This document shows, in pieces, positions 4,998 to 11,674 of a stretch of DNA of 11,674 nt (positions are counted from its first letter, which is position 1; each line of letters opens with the position of its first letter). The notes beneath the pieces were generated by a model. That model was not told where the DNA came from. It did no database searches and saw only the letters and a program-made list of their open reading frames with translations. The DNA is from CAYPXJ01 sp964414595 (GTDB lineage: Bacteria > Pseudomonadota > Alphaproteobacteria > Rickettsiales > CAIJLX01). The stretch lies in contig CAYPXJ010000047.1 of the NCBI GenBank assembly GCA_964414595.1, positions 1 to 11,674 of the forward strand, given 5' to 3'. The translations under genes were made by a program, and so were the position numbers.

Positions 4998-7900
4998 TTA
5001 TACAACGCTCATCTGTAAAACGCCGGGCATGGCTTTCAAGCTTTCCATACTAGCGCTATCCAAACCATAGCCTTGAGGCAAGTGGATCTCCGCGAGCATT
5101 CCGTTTCGTGTGGGAACGGAGAGCGAGACGTAACTCTGACCCGACGGAAGTTTAAGCATGTAAGATTGCAATTTAGCTACCACCGCTTCCTCACCCCGTA
5201 ATGAAATAGAAATTTGGCGACGTTGGTTATGAATGGCTTCGGATAACCATTGGATGCCGTCGGCAATGATACGCACACCGCCTTCACTTTTTCGAGCGGA
5301 CGCCTCAATCAACAGAGGCTGTTTACTATCCAGTTTGTCACGTGCGTGGGAAATAAGATTTTCATCGAATAAGGCAATTTCCACGGCACCTGTAGGGTCA
5401 GAGAGCTGTACATACGCAAAGCGGCGATTTTCGACCGAACGATGCGAAGTAGCTGTAACAATTCCGGCAACACGAATTTTCTGATCTTTCTCACTCACTT
5501 TTTCTTCTAATTCATTCGAAAAGATGACACGCAAATCTTTTAAATCACGCGTGTGTGATTCAAGCGGATGACCACTTAAGTAAAGTCCTAACGCTTCATA
5601 TTCGTGCTGAAGTTTTTCTGAAACGGGCCATTCAGCAAATTTCTGTAAGATGGGCAGAGTGGTTTTCTTATCATCACCAAGTACATCGAATAAATTGACC
5701 TGCGAAGAATCGCGCTCATCTGCCTGCTGTGCCGAATAACGCGCGAGCCATATGGCGTTTTCTAACAATTCATGGCGATTGGGATAAACACTATCGAACG
5801 CACCCGCCATCGAGAGGCTTTCCATGTGTCGTTTATTCACAATTTTACTATCAAGCCTGCCGGCAAAATCAAATATATCGGTGTAATCACCTTGTGCTTT
5901 GCGTTCGCGCACCGCTTCCTGCATTGCGGTTGCACCAACGCCTTTGAGCGCGCCAAGCGCATAGCGCACCATATAAGTTTCACCTTGTTTCTCTACGGAA
6001 AAATAAGCATCCGATTTATTAATATGCGGCGGCAGAACGGTAATGCGCATACGGCGCGCTTCGTTCACAAACGTGGCAAGTTTATCGGTATCACCCATAT
6101 CGAGATTCATAGAAGCGGCGAGGAAAGATACGGGATAATTCGCTTTCAGATACGCCGTGTAATAACCAATAAGTGCATAGGCCGCAGCGTGCGATTTATT
6201 AAAACCATAACCAGCGAATTTATCCACGAGATTAAAAATGGAAACAGCTTGCGCGCGGTCTACTTTATTTTTTACTGCGCCTTCCACAAATTTTTCGCGT
6301 TGCGCATCCATTTCTTCTTTGATTTTTTTACCCATCGCGCGCCGCAGCAAATCTGCACCGCCAAGACTATATCCAGCCAATACGCGCGCAATTTCCATCA
6401 CTTGCTCTTGGTAGATAATAACGCCGTAAGTTTCTTTCAGCGTGTTTTCCAAAAGAGGGTGGAGGTAATCGATGGCCTCTTTGCCATGCTTGCGACGATT
6501 GTAGGTGGGAATATTTTCCATCGGGCCGGGACGATAAAGGGAGATAAGCGCGATGATATCTTCAAACTTATCGGGCTTCATTTGGCGCAGCGCATCGCGC
6601 ATGCCCGAACTTTCCATTTGGAACACACCCGTTGTTTCACCGCGCGCGAGCAATTCGTAAGTAGGTTTATCATCGAGAGGCAAAGTAGAAAGGTTCAGTT
6701 TCACACCCTGATCCTCAAGTAATTTCAGGGCTTGAGAAAGCACGGTCAGGGTTTTCAGGCCCAAAAAGTCGAACTTTACGAGCCCGCTCATTTCCGCTTC
6801 TTTCATCGCATATTGTGTAACCGGCATCGGTGAGCGCGGGTCGCGGTAAAGTGGCACAAGTTCTTGCAAAGGACGGTCAGCGATCACAACACCGGCAGCG
6901 TGTGTAGAAGCATGGCGATGCAGACCTTCAAGTTTCAAACCAATATCCAAAAGTTTGGCAATCGATTCATCACTATCGCGCTCGCGCTGAAGCTGCTCGT
7001 CCATAGTGATCGCTTTGCTGAGCGTTACGGGATCAAGTGGATTCCATGGCACCATTTTACAAATTTTATCTACTTTGGAATAAGGGAGTTGCAGCACGCG
7101 ACCCACATCGCGCAGTACCGCACGTGCTTGTAATTTACCGAAGGTAATAATTTGTGCGACACGGTCTGAGCCGTAACGATGTTGTACGTACGCAATCACT
7201 TCATCGCGGCGTTCCTGACAGAAATCGATATCGAAATCCGGCATCGAAATACGCTCCGGATTGAGGAAGCGTTCGAAGATTAAGCCAAAACGCAACGGGT
7301 CCAAATCGGTAATTTGTAATGCCCAGGCGGCAACGGAGCCCGCACCCGAGCCACGGCCCGGCCCTACCGGAATATTTTGTGATTTACTCCAGCGTATAAA
7401 ATCCGAAACGATGAGAAAGTAGCCGGGAAATTTCATCGCGCTAATTACGCCTAATTCGTAATCAAGCTGCTTGAAATATTTTTCATGCACTGCAGATTTT
7501 TCCTCGTCCGACATCCCTGATTTATAAACATGCGTTATAAGTCTTTCTTCAAGCCCTGCTTCTGCCTGCGCTTTTAGTTCTTCCTCTTCAGAGCGCCCAT
7601 TTTCTGTTGGAAAGCTTGGAAGCAAAGGTTTGCGCATGGGCGACATGACAGCGCATCGCTGCGCAATCAGAACGGAATTTGTAAGCGCCTCAGGTATGTC
7701 AGCAAACATAGCCGCCATCTCTGCAGGTGTTTTGAAATAATGGTGCGCAGTAAGAGTACGACGATTTTCCTCATTCAAGAAACGGCCATCCGCAATGCAG
7801 ATCAAGCAATTGGCCGCCTCTTCAAGATCGGGCGTAAGAAAATAAATATCATTCGTAGCGACGAGTGGAATTTCATGTTTATAAGCAAGCTCTAGAAAAT

Positions 7901-8462
7901 GCGGTTCGCTTGCCGCCTCTTCAGCTAAGCCATGGCGATGCAACTCCATATATAGATGGCCCGGAAATAAATCTTTGAGACGCACGAGATAATTTTCGGC
8001 TTCGGCATGGCGTTGCATGGAAAAGAAATAACCCAACACACCTTTCGGCCCGCCTGTCAGCGCGATAAGCCCATGCGCATGGGAACGCAAATCTTCAAAA
8101 GTAATAGTAGGAGTATGGCCGACAAGACCTTCTAAATAGGATCGGCTCACAAGCGCCAAAAGATTTTGATAACCCTTTTCATTTTTTGCGAGCAAAAGAA
8201 GCTGTCCAAAATTGCTGGCATTATCTTGCGCCGTTTCTTCCATGATGACATGGACGATGCAACCAATGATGGGCTGAATACCCGCGCTTGATGCAGTTTT
8301 TGAAAACTCCAAACTGCCGAATAAATTGCCACGATCGGTAATCGCTAATGCGGGCATTAAAAGATCTTTCGCCCGCGCGACCATATCAGGAATTTTAATG
8401 GCGCCTTCCGAAAGTGAGAAGGAGCTGCGACAGCGCAAATGAATAAAAGAAGGGGCGACCAT
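4998..8462 (-). CDS. dnaE: DNA polymerase III subunit alpha
   Basis: This is the replicative polymerase that extends leading and lagging strands within the Pol III holoenzyme. The 1154-residue product is full length for DnaE. It has an N-terminal PHP domain (about 5-290), palm and fingers with the catalytic 'PDFDIDF' (D411, D413) and third acidic residue in 'KFDFLGL' (D565), matching D401, D403 and D555 of E. coli. A thumb/fingers region follows, with 'SLYRPGPMENIP' and 'GYGFNKSHAAAYA'. The internal clamp-binding motif 'QVNLF' is at 921-925, and an OB fold at about 996-1070. The PHP domain has 'HLRCRS' where nuclease-active PHP domains have HxH, so metal-dependent proofreading by this domain is unlikely and a separate DnaQ is expected. 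It lies 50 bp after the thioredoxin-fold gene. No ribosome binding site is well placed before the ATG, and a promoter-like pair sits immediately upstream. Confidence 0.98.
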   Translation of the reverse strand: MVAPSFIHLRCRSSFSLSEGAIKIPDMVARAKDLLMPALAITDRGNLFGSLEFSKTASSAGIQPIIGCIVHVIMEETAQDNASNFGQLLLLAKNEKGYQNLLALVSRSYLEGLVGHTPTITFEDLRSHAHGLIALTGGPKGVLGYFFSMQRHAEAENYLVRLKDLFPGHLYMELHRHGLAEEAASEPHFLELAYKHEIPLVATNDIYFLTPDLEEAANCLICIADGRFLNEENRRTLTAHHYFKTPAEMAAMFADIPEALTNSVLIAQRCAVMSPMRKPLLPSFPTENGRSEEEELKAQAEAGLEERLITHVYKSGMSDEEKSAVHEKYFKQLDYELGVISAMKFPGYFLIVSDFIRWSKSQNIPVGPGRGSGAGSVAAWALQITDLDPLRFGLIFERFLNPERISMPDFDIDFCQERRDEVIAYVQHRYGSDRVAQIITFGKLQARAVLRDVGRVLQLPYSKVDKICKMVPWNPLDPVTLSKAITMDEQLQRERDSDESIAKLLDIGLKLEGLHRHASTHAAGVVIADRPLQELVPLYRDPRSPMPVTQYAMKEAEMSGLVKFDFLGLKTLTVLSQALKLLEDQGVKLNLSTLPLDDKPTYELLARGETTGVFQMESSGMRDALRQMKPDKFEDIIALISLYRPGPMENIPTYNRRKHGKEAIDYLHPLLENTLKETYGVIIYQEQVMEIARVLAGYSLGGADLLRRAMGKKIKEEMDAQREKFVEGAVKNKVDRAQAVSIFNLVDKFAGYGFNKSHAAAYALIGYYTAYLKANYPVSFLAASMNLDMGDTDKLATFVNEARRMRITVLPPHINKSDAYFSVEKQGETYMVRYALGALKGVGATAMQEAVRERKAQGDYTDIFDFAGRLDSKIVNKRHMESLSMAGAFDSVYPNRHELLENAIWLARYSAQQADERDSSQVNLFDVLGDDKKTTLPILQKFAEWPVSEKLQHEYEALGLYLSGHPLESHTRDLKDLRVIFSNELEEKVSEKDQKIRVAGIVTATSHRSVENRRFAYVQLSDPTGAVEIALFDENLISHARDKLDSKQPLLIEASARKSEGGVRIIADGIQWLSEAIHNQRRQISISLRGEEAVVAKLQSYMLKLPSGQSYVSLSVPTRNGMLAEIHLPQGYGLDSASMESLKAMPGVLQMSVV

Positions 8463-8468
8463 GGAGAT

Positions 8469-8496
8469 ACCATAGCCGCCCCTTTCAGGCTGTCAA
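8469..8496 (-). promoter_or_regulatory. Candidate dnaE promoter giving a leaderless message
   Basis: The minus strand has a perfect -35 TTGACA (8491-8496), a 16-base spacer and TATGGT (8469-8474) as -10. The expected start point, about seven bases after the -10, coincides with the A of the dnaE ATG at 8462. That would make the transcript leaderless and would explain why no Shine-Dalgarno sequence is seen at a usable distance. Confidence 0.45.
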
Positions 8497-8512
8497 TTTA
8501 TGAGAAGCGGAA

Positions 8513-9319
8513 TTACGATTTTTTACGCGCTTCTTCGATAGCTTTCACCATGGCGTCATAGCCAATCGCGCCACCAAAGAATTGTCCGCCGATAACAAAA
8601 CCAGGAACGCCTTGTACACCAACGGCCTCAGCTAATTTGTTGTTCTCGGCGATGATCTTTTCAATCGCACCGCTGTTCATTTCGCTTTTAACTTTATCTG
8701 CGTTTACGCCAATTTTCTTTGCCGTTGCAAGCAACAGTTCTTCGGTTTTATCGCCCGTGATTTTCATCAGCTCCTGATGGTAGGCAAAGAATTTATCAGG
8801 TGAAATTTTATGTACGGCAAGGGCTGCTTTTGCAGCAAGCGTGGAAGAGGGTGCAAGAATTGGATGGTCGAGGAACACAACTTTCACGTTTTTATCGGTT
8901 TCAATAATTTTTGCGACATCTGGCATAGCGCGTTTACAGAAACCGCAATTATAATCATAAAATTCTACCACCACGACGTCACCGTTTGGATTGCCGGCAA
9001 TGGGCGCATCGGGATTGGCTTCCAGCTTTCCTTTATATTCTTCAAGATTTTTTGAAGCGTCTGCACGCTGCTTTTCTTCAGCTTTGCCACGGCCACGCTG
9101 TAGTGCCGCCATAACGTCTGCTTGTTCATGCTCCATCATATTAAGCACAATAGCTTTTACTTTACTTTCATCTACTGATCCGCCCCCGCCAATGTTGCCA
9201 AAGATGGCGCTAGCAAGTGCAACACCTACAACAAAGGCGAAAAAAACAGCAAGCACAAGCGTGGCTGATTTTTCCTGAGTTTGGGGTTTGTTTTGTGCGG
9301 GTTGATTTTTGCTAGCCAT
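8513..9319 (-). CDS. Membrane-anchored DsbA-family (Com1-like) thiol oxidoreductase
   Basis: The 268-residue protein should act in the periplasm as a thiol-disulfide oxidoreductase, forming or reshuffling disulfides in exported proteins. A short polar N-terminus is followed by one hydrophobic segment (about 19-40) and a glycine-rich stretch, more like an uncleaved anchor than a cleaved signal. A helical segment (50-100) resembles the N-terminal extension of Com1/ScsC-like proteins and could mediate oligomerisation. The thioredoxin fold (about 103-265) has the active site 'NCGFCKRAMP' (C125, C128) and the cis-proline loop 'GVQGVPGFVIGG' (V238-P239). The start is firm: a strong AGGAGGAG ribosome site lies just before the ATG. 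It precedes dnaE by 50 bp but has its own promoter-like sequence. Whether it is an oxidase or an isomerase cannot be told from sequence; no DsbB or DsbD is in view. Confidence 0.9.
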   Translation of the reverse strand: MASKNQPAQNKPQTQEKSATLVLAVFFAFVVGVALASAIFGNIGGGGSVDESKVKAIVLNMMEHEQADVMAALQRGRGKAEEKQRADASKNLEEYKGKLEANPDAPIAGNPNGDVVVVEFYDYNCGFCKRAMPDVAKIIETDKNVKVVFLDHPILAPSSTLAAKAALAVHKISPDKFFAYHQELMKITGDKTEELLLATAKKIGVNADKVKSEMNSGAIEKIIAENNKLAEAVGVQGVPGFVIGGQFFGGAIGYDAMVKAIEEARKKS

Positions 9320-9322
9320 AGA

Positions 9323-9330
9323 CTCCTCCT
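9323..9330 (-). promoter_or_regulatory. Strong ribosome binding site of the DsbA-family gene
   Basis: The minus strand carries AGGAGGAG three bases before the ATG at 9319. It is the strongest Shine-Dalgarno match in the window and fixes the start. Confidence 0.8.
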
Positions 9331-9367
9331 GTGAAATTAACTAAATTTTAATATATAGACTTTTCGT

Positions 9368-9396
9368 ATTATGCGAGGTTTTTCAATAAATTGCAA
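9368..9396 (-). promoter_or_regulatory. Candidate sigma-70-type promoter for the DsbA-family gene
   Basis: TTGCAA (9391-9396) and CATAAT (9368-9373) are 17 bases apart on the minus strand. The -10 has one mismatch and the -35 two. The start would be near 9361, giving a leader of about 40 bases that is very A/T-rich and includes the strong ribosome site. No terminator hairpin for the preceding 99-residue gene was seen in this gap. Confidence 0.5.
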
Positions 9397-9407
9397 GGCG
9401 AAACAAA

Positions 9408-9707
9408 CTACTCAAAACCCAAAGATTTCAATACTTTAGCGTAATCGGCGGTGCGAATTTGAATAATCCTTTTTTGAACATTCTTATAATTTACACCCAC
9501 ACCTGGGCTATTAAGTCTAATTCCCAGAGATTCAATGTAAGATACAGCTTTTTCAAAAGAAGTCGCGTCTTGCCAAAAATGTTTGAAGCTCGTTTGGGCG
9601 GGCGGCTCTTTAGTTGCAGGAAAAGAGCTATTCAACCATCCGCTGAAAATTATTTTCAAATCTTCTTTCGATTTGTCGGCGCTTTCTTTTATATTTTTTT
9701 TCGACAT
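9408..9707 (-). CDS. Hypothetical 99-residue protein
   Basis: I do not recognise this protein. It is real coding sequence in all likelihood: a GGGAGGA ribosome site lies three or four bases before the ATG, and it fits the spacing of the surrounding genes. The product is basic and soluble, with no signal peptide, membrane segment or cysteine. The first 20 residues are highly charged (Lys/Asp/Glu/Ser). The C-terminal half ('SFEKAVSYIESLGIRL' at 50-65, 'QIRTADYAKVLKSLGFE' at 83-99) looks like helices separated by a short strand-like part. It lies between the ETF-QO gene (56 bp) and the thioredoxin-fold gene (88 bp), but neither neighbour suggests a function. Confidence 0.75.
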   Translation of the reverse strand: MSKKNIKESADKSKEDLKIIFSGWLNSSFPATKEPPAQTSFKHFWQDATSFEKAVSYIESLGIRLNSPGVGVNYKNVQKRIIQIRTADYAKVLKSLGFE

Positions 9708-9724
9708 GGATCCTCCCTTCGCCT

Positions 9725-9754
9725 TTTATATGGGGGCATGAAAACGGATTTCAA
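9725..9754 (-). promoter_or_regulatory. Candidate promoter for the 99-residue gene
   Basis: TTGAAA (9749-9754) and TATAAA (9725-9730) are 18 bases apart on the minus strand, each with one mismatch or two to the sigma-70 consensus. The start would fall near 9718, leaving only about 11 bases of leader, just enough for the ribosome site. The tight fit and the A/T-rich setting lower confidence. Confidence 0.35.
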
Positions 9755-9763
9755 GAAATAAAA

Positions 9764-11356
9764 TTACATGCGTTCATAGATAGGCCCGCCGCCGCCTTCT
9801 GGCGTGACCCAAACAATATTTTGCGTAGGATCTTTGATGTCGCAAGTTTTACAATGCACACAATTTTGCGCATTAATTTGCAAACGCGGTGTTTCTCCTT
9901 CGCGCACAATCTCATAAACACCTGCCGGACAGTAACGCTGCTCAGGCGCATCAAAATTAGGTAGATTATAATGAACCGGTATGGACGCATCTTTAAGTGT
10001 GAGATGCGTCGGCTGATCTTCTTCGTGATTTGTGTTGGAAAGGTAAACTGACGACAGCAAATCAAACGAGACTTGATTGTCCGGTGCGGGATAATCAATT
10101 TTTTTAGAAGTGCGCGCCATTTTTAGTGAAGCATTATCGGCATGATGTGTAAATGTCCATGGTGCTTTACCCCGCAGAATGTAGGTATCCAAAGCTGCAT
10201 AAGCAAGACCCGGCAATAAACCATAACGAAAGGCCGGACGAATATTGCGCACGCCATGTAGCTCAGGCCAAATCCATGAGTGTTGAAGTTTTTGTGGATA
10301 TGTTTCCGGCTTACCTTCGGCAATAGACTCGGCAGCAAGCATGCCGGATTTCATGGCCGTGTGACTGCCCTTAATTTTAGGCACGTTTACAAATCCTGCG
10401 CTGCAACCGATTAACATGCCACCAGGGAAGGTGAGTTGCGGAATAGCCTGATAACCACCCTCATTAATTGCGCGTGCGCCGTAAGCAATACGCTTTCCCC
10501 CTTCAAACAGCGGGCGAATTTTCGGATGCGTTTTAAAACGCTGAAATTCACGAAACGGATTAAGATACGGGTTTTCGTAATCAAGGCCGATGACGTAACC
10601 CGCCATCACCAGATTCTCTTTCCAATGATAGATAAAAGAACCGCCATAGGTTTGGTGATCCAGTGGCCAACCAATAGAATGCGTAATCGATCCACGCTTA
10701 TGTTTTGTGGGATCGATTTCCCATAATTCTTTGATTCCAATTCCGTACGTTTGCGGGCCGGAATGTAATCGTAGAGAAAATCTTTCTTCCAGGCGGCGTG
10801 TTAGATGGCCGCGGCAGCCTTCACCAAAAAGCGTGATTTTGCCACGAATTTCCATGCCGGGTTGGTACGATTCTTTTTTCTCCCCGTTTTTTCCAATACC
10901 CATGTCGCCGGTGATAACGCCCGCGACGGCACCGTTGGCATCAAATAAAATATCTGCCGCAGCAAAGCCCGGAAAAATTTGCACACCCAGATTGGTAGCC
11001 TGTTCGCCCAGCCAGCGAACCAACAGCCCCAGGCTTGCAATATAATTGCCATGATTTTTCATCAGAGGCGGGGTGGGCAAACGGTAGGCAGATTTTTGGG
11101 TAAGGAATAAAAAATGATCTTCCGTTGCTTCAACTTCCAGCGGCGCACCTTTTTCCTTCCAATCCGGAATCAGTTCGTTCATAGCGCGCGGTTCAATCAC
11201 TGCGCCCGAAAGAATATGCGCACCCACTTCAGCACCTTTTTCTAAAATGCAGATACTAGAATCCGGCTGCAGCTGTTTTAAACGTATTGCTGCGGCAAGG
11301 CCAGCAGGGCCGGCCCCCACAATTACGACATCAAATTCCATAGACTCACGCTGCAT
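9764..11356 (-). CDS. Electron transfer flavoprotein-ubiquinone oxidoreductase (ETF-QO)
   Basis: This inner-membrane-associated enzyme passes electrons from reduced ETF, fed by acyl-CoA and other dehydrogenases, to ubiquinone. The 530-residue product is close to the family length. An N-terminal FAD-binding dinucleotide motif 'VVIVGAGPAGLAAAIRLKQL' covers 10-29. Typical ETF-QO blocks follow: 'GAHILSGAVIEPRAMNEL' (45-62), 'GEGCRGHLTRRL' (178-189), 'YGIGIKELWEI' (204-214) and 'GGMLIGCSAGFVNVPKIKGSHTAM' (across 312-335). The C-terminal ferredoxin-like domain binds one 4Fe-4S cluster through C476, C499, C502 and C505 ('CVHCKTC'). The start at 11356 gives 'MQRESMEFDVVIVGAG'; the 'RESME' part is usual in bacterial relatives, which favours it over Met6. 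The ATG overlaps the stop of the upstream 92-residue gene (TAATG), implying translational coupling. No etfA or etfB is in the window. Confidence 0.97.
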   Translation of the reverse strand: MQRESMEFDVVIVGAGPAGLAAAIRLKQLQPDSSICILEKGAEVGAHILSGAVIEPRAMNELIPDWKEKGAPLEVEATEDHFLFLTQKSAYRLPTPPLMKNHGNYIASLGLLVRWLGEQATNLGVQIFPGFAAADILFDANGAVAGVITGDMGIGKNGEKKESYQPGMEIRGKITLFGEGCRGHLTRRLEERFSLRLHSGPQTYGIGIKELWEIDPTKHKRGSITHSIGWPLDHQTYGGSFIYHWKENLVMAGYVIGLDYENPYLNPFREFQRFKTHPKIRPLFEGGKRIAYGARAINEGGYQAIPQLTFPGGMLIGCSAGFVNVPKIKGSHTAMKSGMLAAESIAEGKPETYPQKLQHSWIWPELHGVRNIRPAFRYGLLPGLAYAALDTYILRGKAPWTFTHHADNASLKMARTSKKIDYPAPDNQVSFDLLSSVYLSNTNHEEDQPTHLTLKDASIPVHYNLPNFDAPEQRYCPAGVYEIVREGETPRLQINAQNCVHCKTCDIKDPTQNIVWVTPEGGGGPIYERM

Positions 11357-11634
11357 TAGAAAAACCGTGCTTTTGATCGATGAAAAGTCGCATTATAGAG
11401 GCTGCTAAAAGAATCTGAAATATCCTTTTTATGCTGCAGTATGGAAAGAATATCCTGAGAACTTAATTTATCTTCTGGGCGAATACTTCTGTCTTTTGTC
11501 TGACACGCTAACATGAGCTCTTTTATCTGTTCGTTCGTAAGATTATTTTTTCTAGAAAATTGGATAATTTCCGCTAACTCAACCGGGCGTTGGATTTTGA
11601 AAATATGATGCTTACCGGACCATCCCGAATCCAT
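11356..11634 (-). CDS. Hypothetical 92-residue protein coupled to ETF-QO
   Basis: I do not recognise this protein. An AAGGAAA ribosome-site-like sequence precedes the ATG at 11634 by about nine bases, and its TAA shares one base with the ETF-QO start, so the two are almost certainly co-transcribed. The product has no signal peptide or membrane segment and a single cysteine (C44). Residues about 17-45 and 58-68 look helical ('VELAEIIQFSRKNNLTNEQI' and 'SSQDILSILQHKK'), and the tail is basic ('FHRSKARFF'). The coupling hints at a role tied to ETF-QO expression or assembly, but nothing in the sequence proves it. Compared with its neighbours it is A/T-rich in codon use. Confidence 0.65.
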   Translation of the reverse strand: MDSGWSGKHHIFKIQRPVELAEIIQFSRKNNLTNEQIKELMLACQTKDRSIRPEDKLSSQDILSILQHKKDISDSFSSLYNATFHRSKARFF

Positions 11635-11660
11635 GAATATTTTCCTTTCGTATCTGCCTG

Positions 11661-11666
11661 ATAATA
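11661..11666 (-). promoter_or_regulatory. Possible -10 element before the 92-residue gene
   Basis: TATTAT on the minus strand would place the transcription start near 11654, about 20 bases before the ATG. The matching -35 would lie beyond the window edge, so it cannot be judged here. Confidence 0.2.
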
Positions 11667-11674
11667 GACTATGC

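Noticed and set aside
5772..6722. 316-residue plus-strand open frame inside dnaE
   Set aside because: It lies wholly within well-conserved dnaE codons and its product has no recognisable domain; it is a chance antisense frame.
9331..9350. A/T-rich inverted repeat (ATTAA/TTAAT) before the DsbA-family gene
   Set aside because: The arms are five A/T bases only and occur in a strongly A/T-rich leader, where such matches are expected.

Overview
The window looks like chromosomal DNA of a flagellated alphaproteobacterium of moderate G+C content. FliX is a flagellar regulator essentially confined to Alphaproteobacteria. The DksA has the alphaproteobacterial 'CEETGEPI' form of the zinc-finger region. 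ETF-QO and the replicative DnaE also read as alphaproteobacterial. I cannot place the organism below class. No tRNA, rRNA, CRISPR array, insertion sequence or prophage signal was found, and the genes are densely packed with short gaps.

Left part (1-1732), flagellar and stress regulation: a 5'-terminal fragment of flgI (P-ring protein) runs leftward off the window. It is preceded by a near-consensus sigma-54 (-24/-12) promoter. fliX points the other way, followed by dksA. In Caulobacter, FliX couples basal-body assembly to FlbD, the activator of sigma-54 flagellar promoters, so a sigma-54 promoter on flgI beside fliX makes functional sense. dksA has its own likely promoter and an 18-bp dyad just before its ribosome binding site.

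Middle (1760-4918): one large leftward gene encodes an exported, cysteine-free, proline-rich protein of 1052 residues with a short ankyrin-repeat island in the middle. Its function is unknown, and it is the least ordinary gene here. It has a good sigma-70-type promoter whose spacer holds an inverted repeat.

Right part (4998-11634), all leftward: dnaE (DNA polymerase III alpha), a membrane-anchored DsbA/Com1-type thiol oxidoreductase, a 99-residue orphan, electron transfer flavoprotein-ubiquinone oxidoreductase, and a 92-residue orphan whose stop codon overlaps the ETF-QO start. Promoter-like sequences sit before dnaE (placed so that its mRNA could be leaderless), before the thioredoxin-fold gene and before the 99-residue orphan. 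This side is therefore probably several small units rather than one operon.

I see no clear new multi-gene system. The points most worth following up are the ankyrin/proline-rich exported protein, the sigma-54 flgI promoter with its nearby symmetric elements, the dyad in the dksA leader, the possible leaderless dnaE mRNA, and the two small orphans around ETF-QO.
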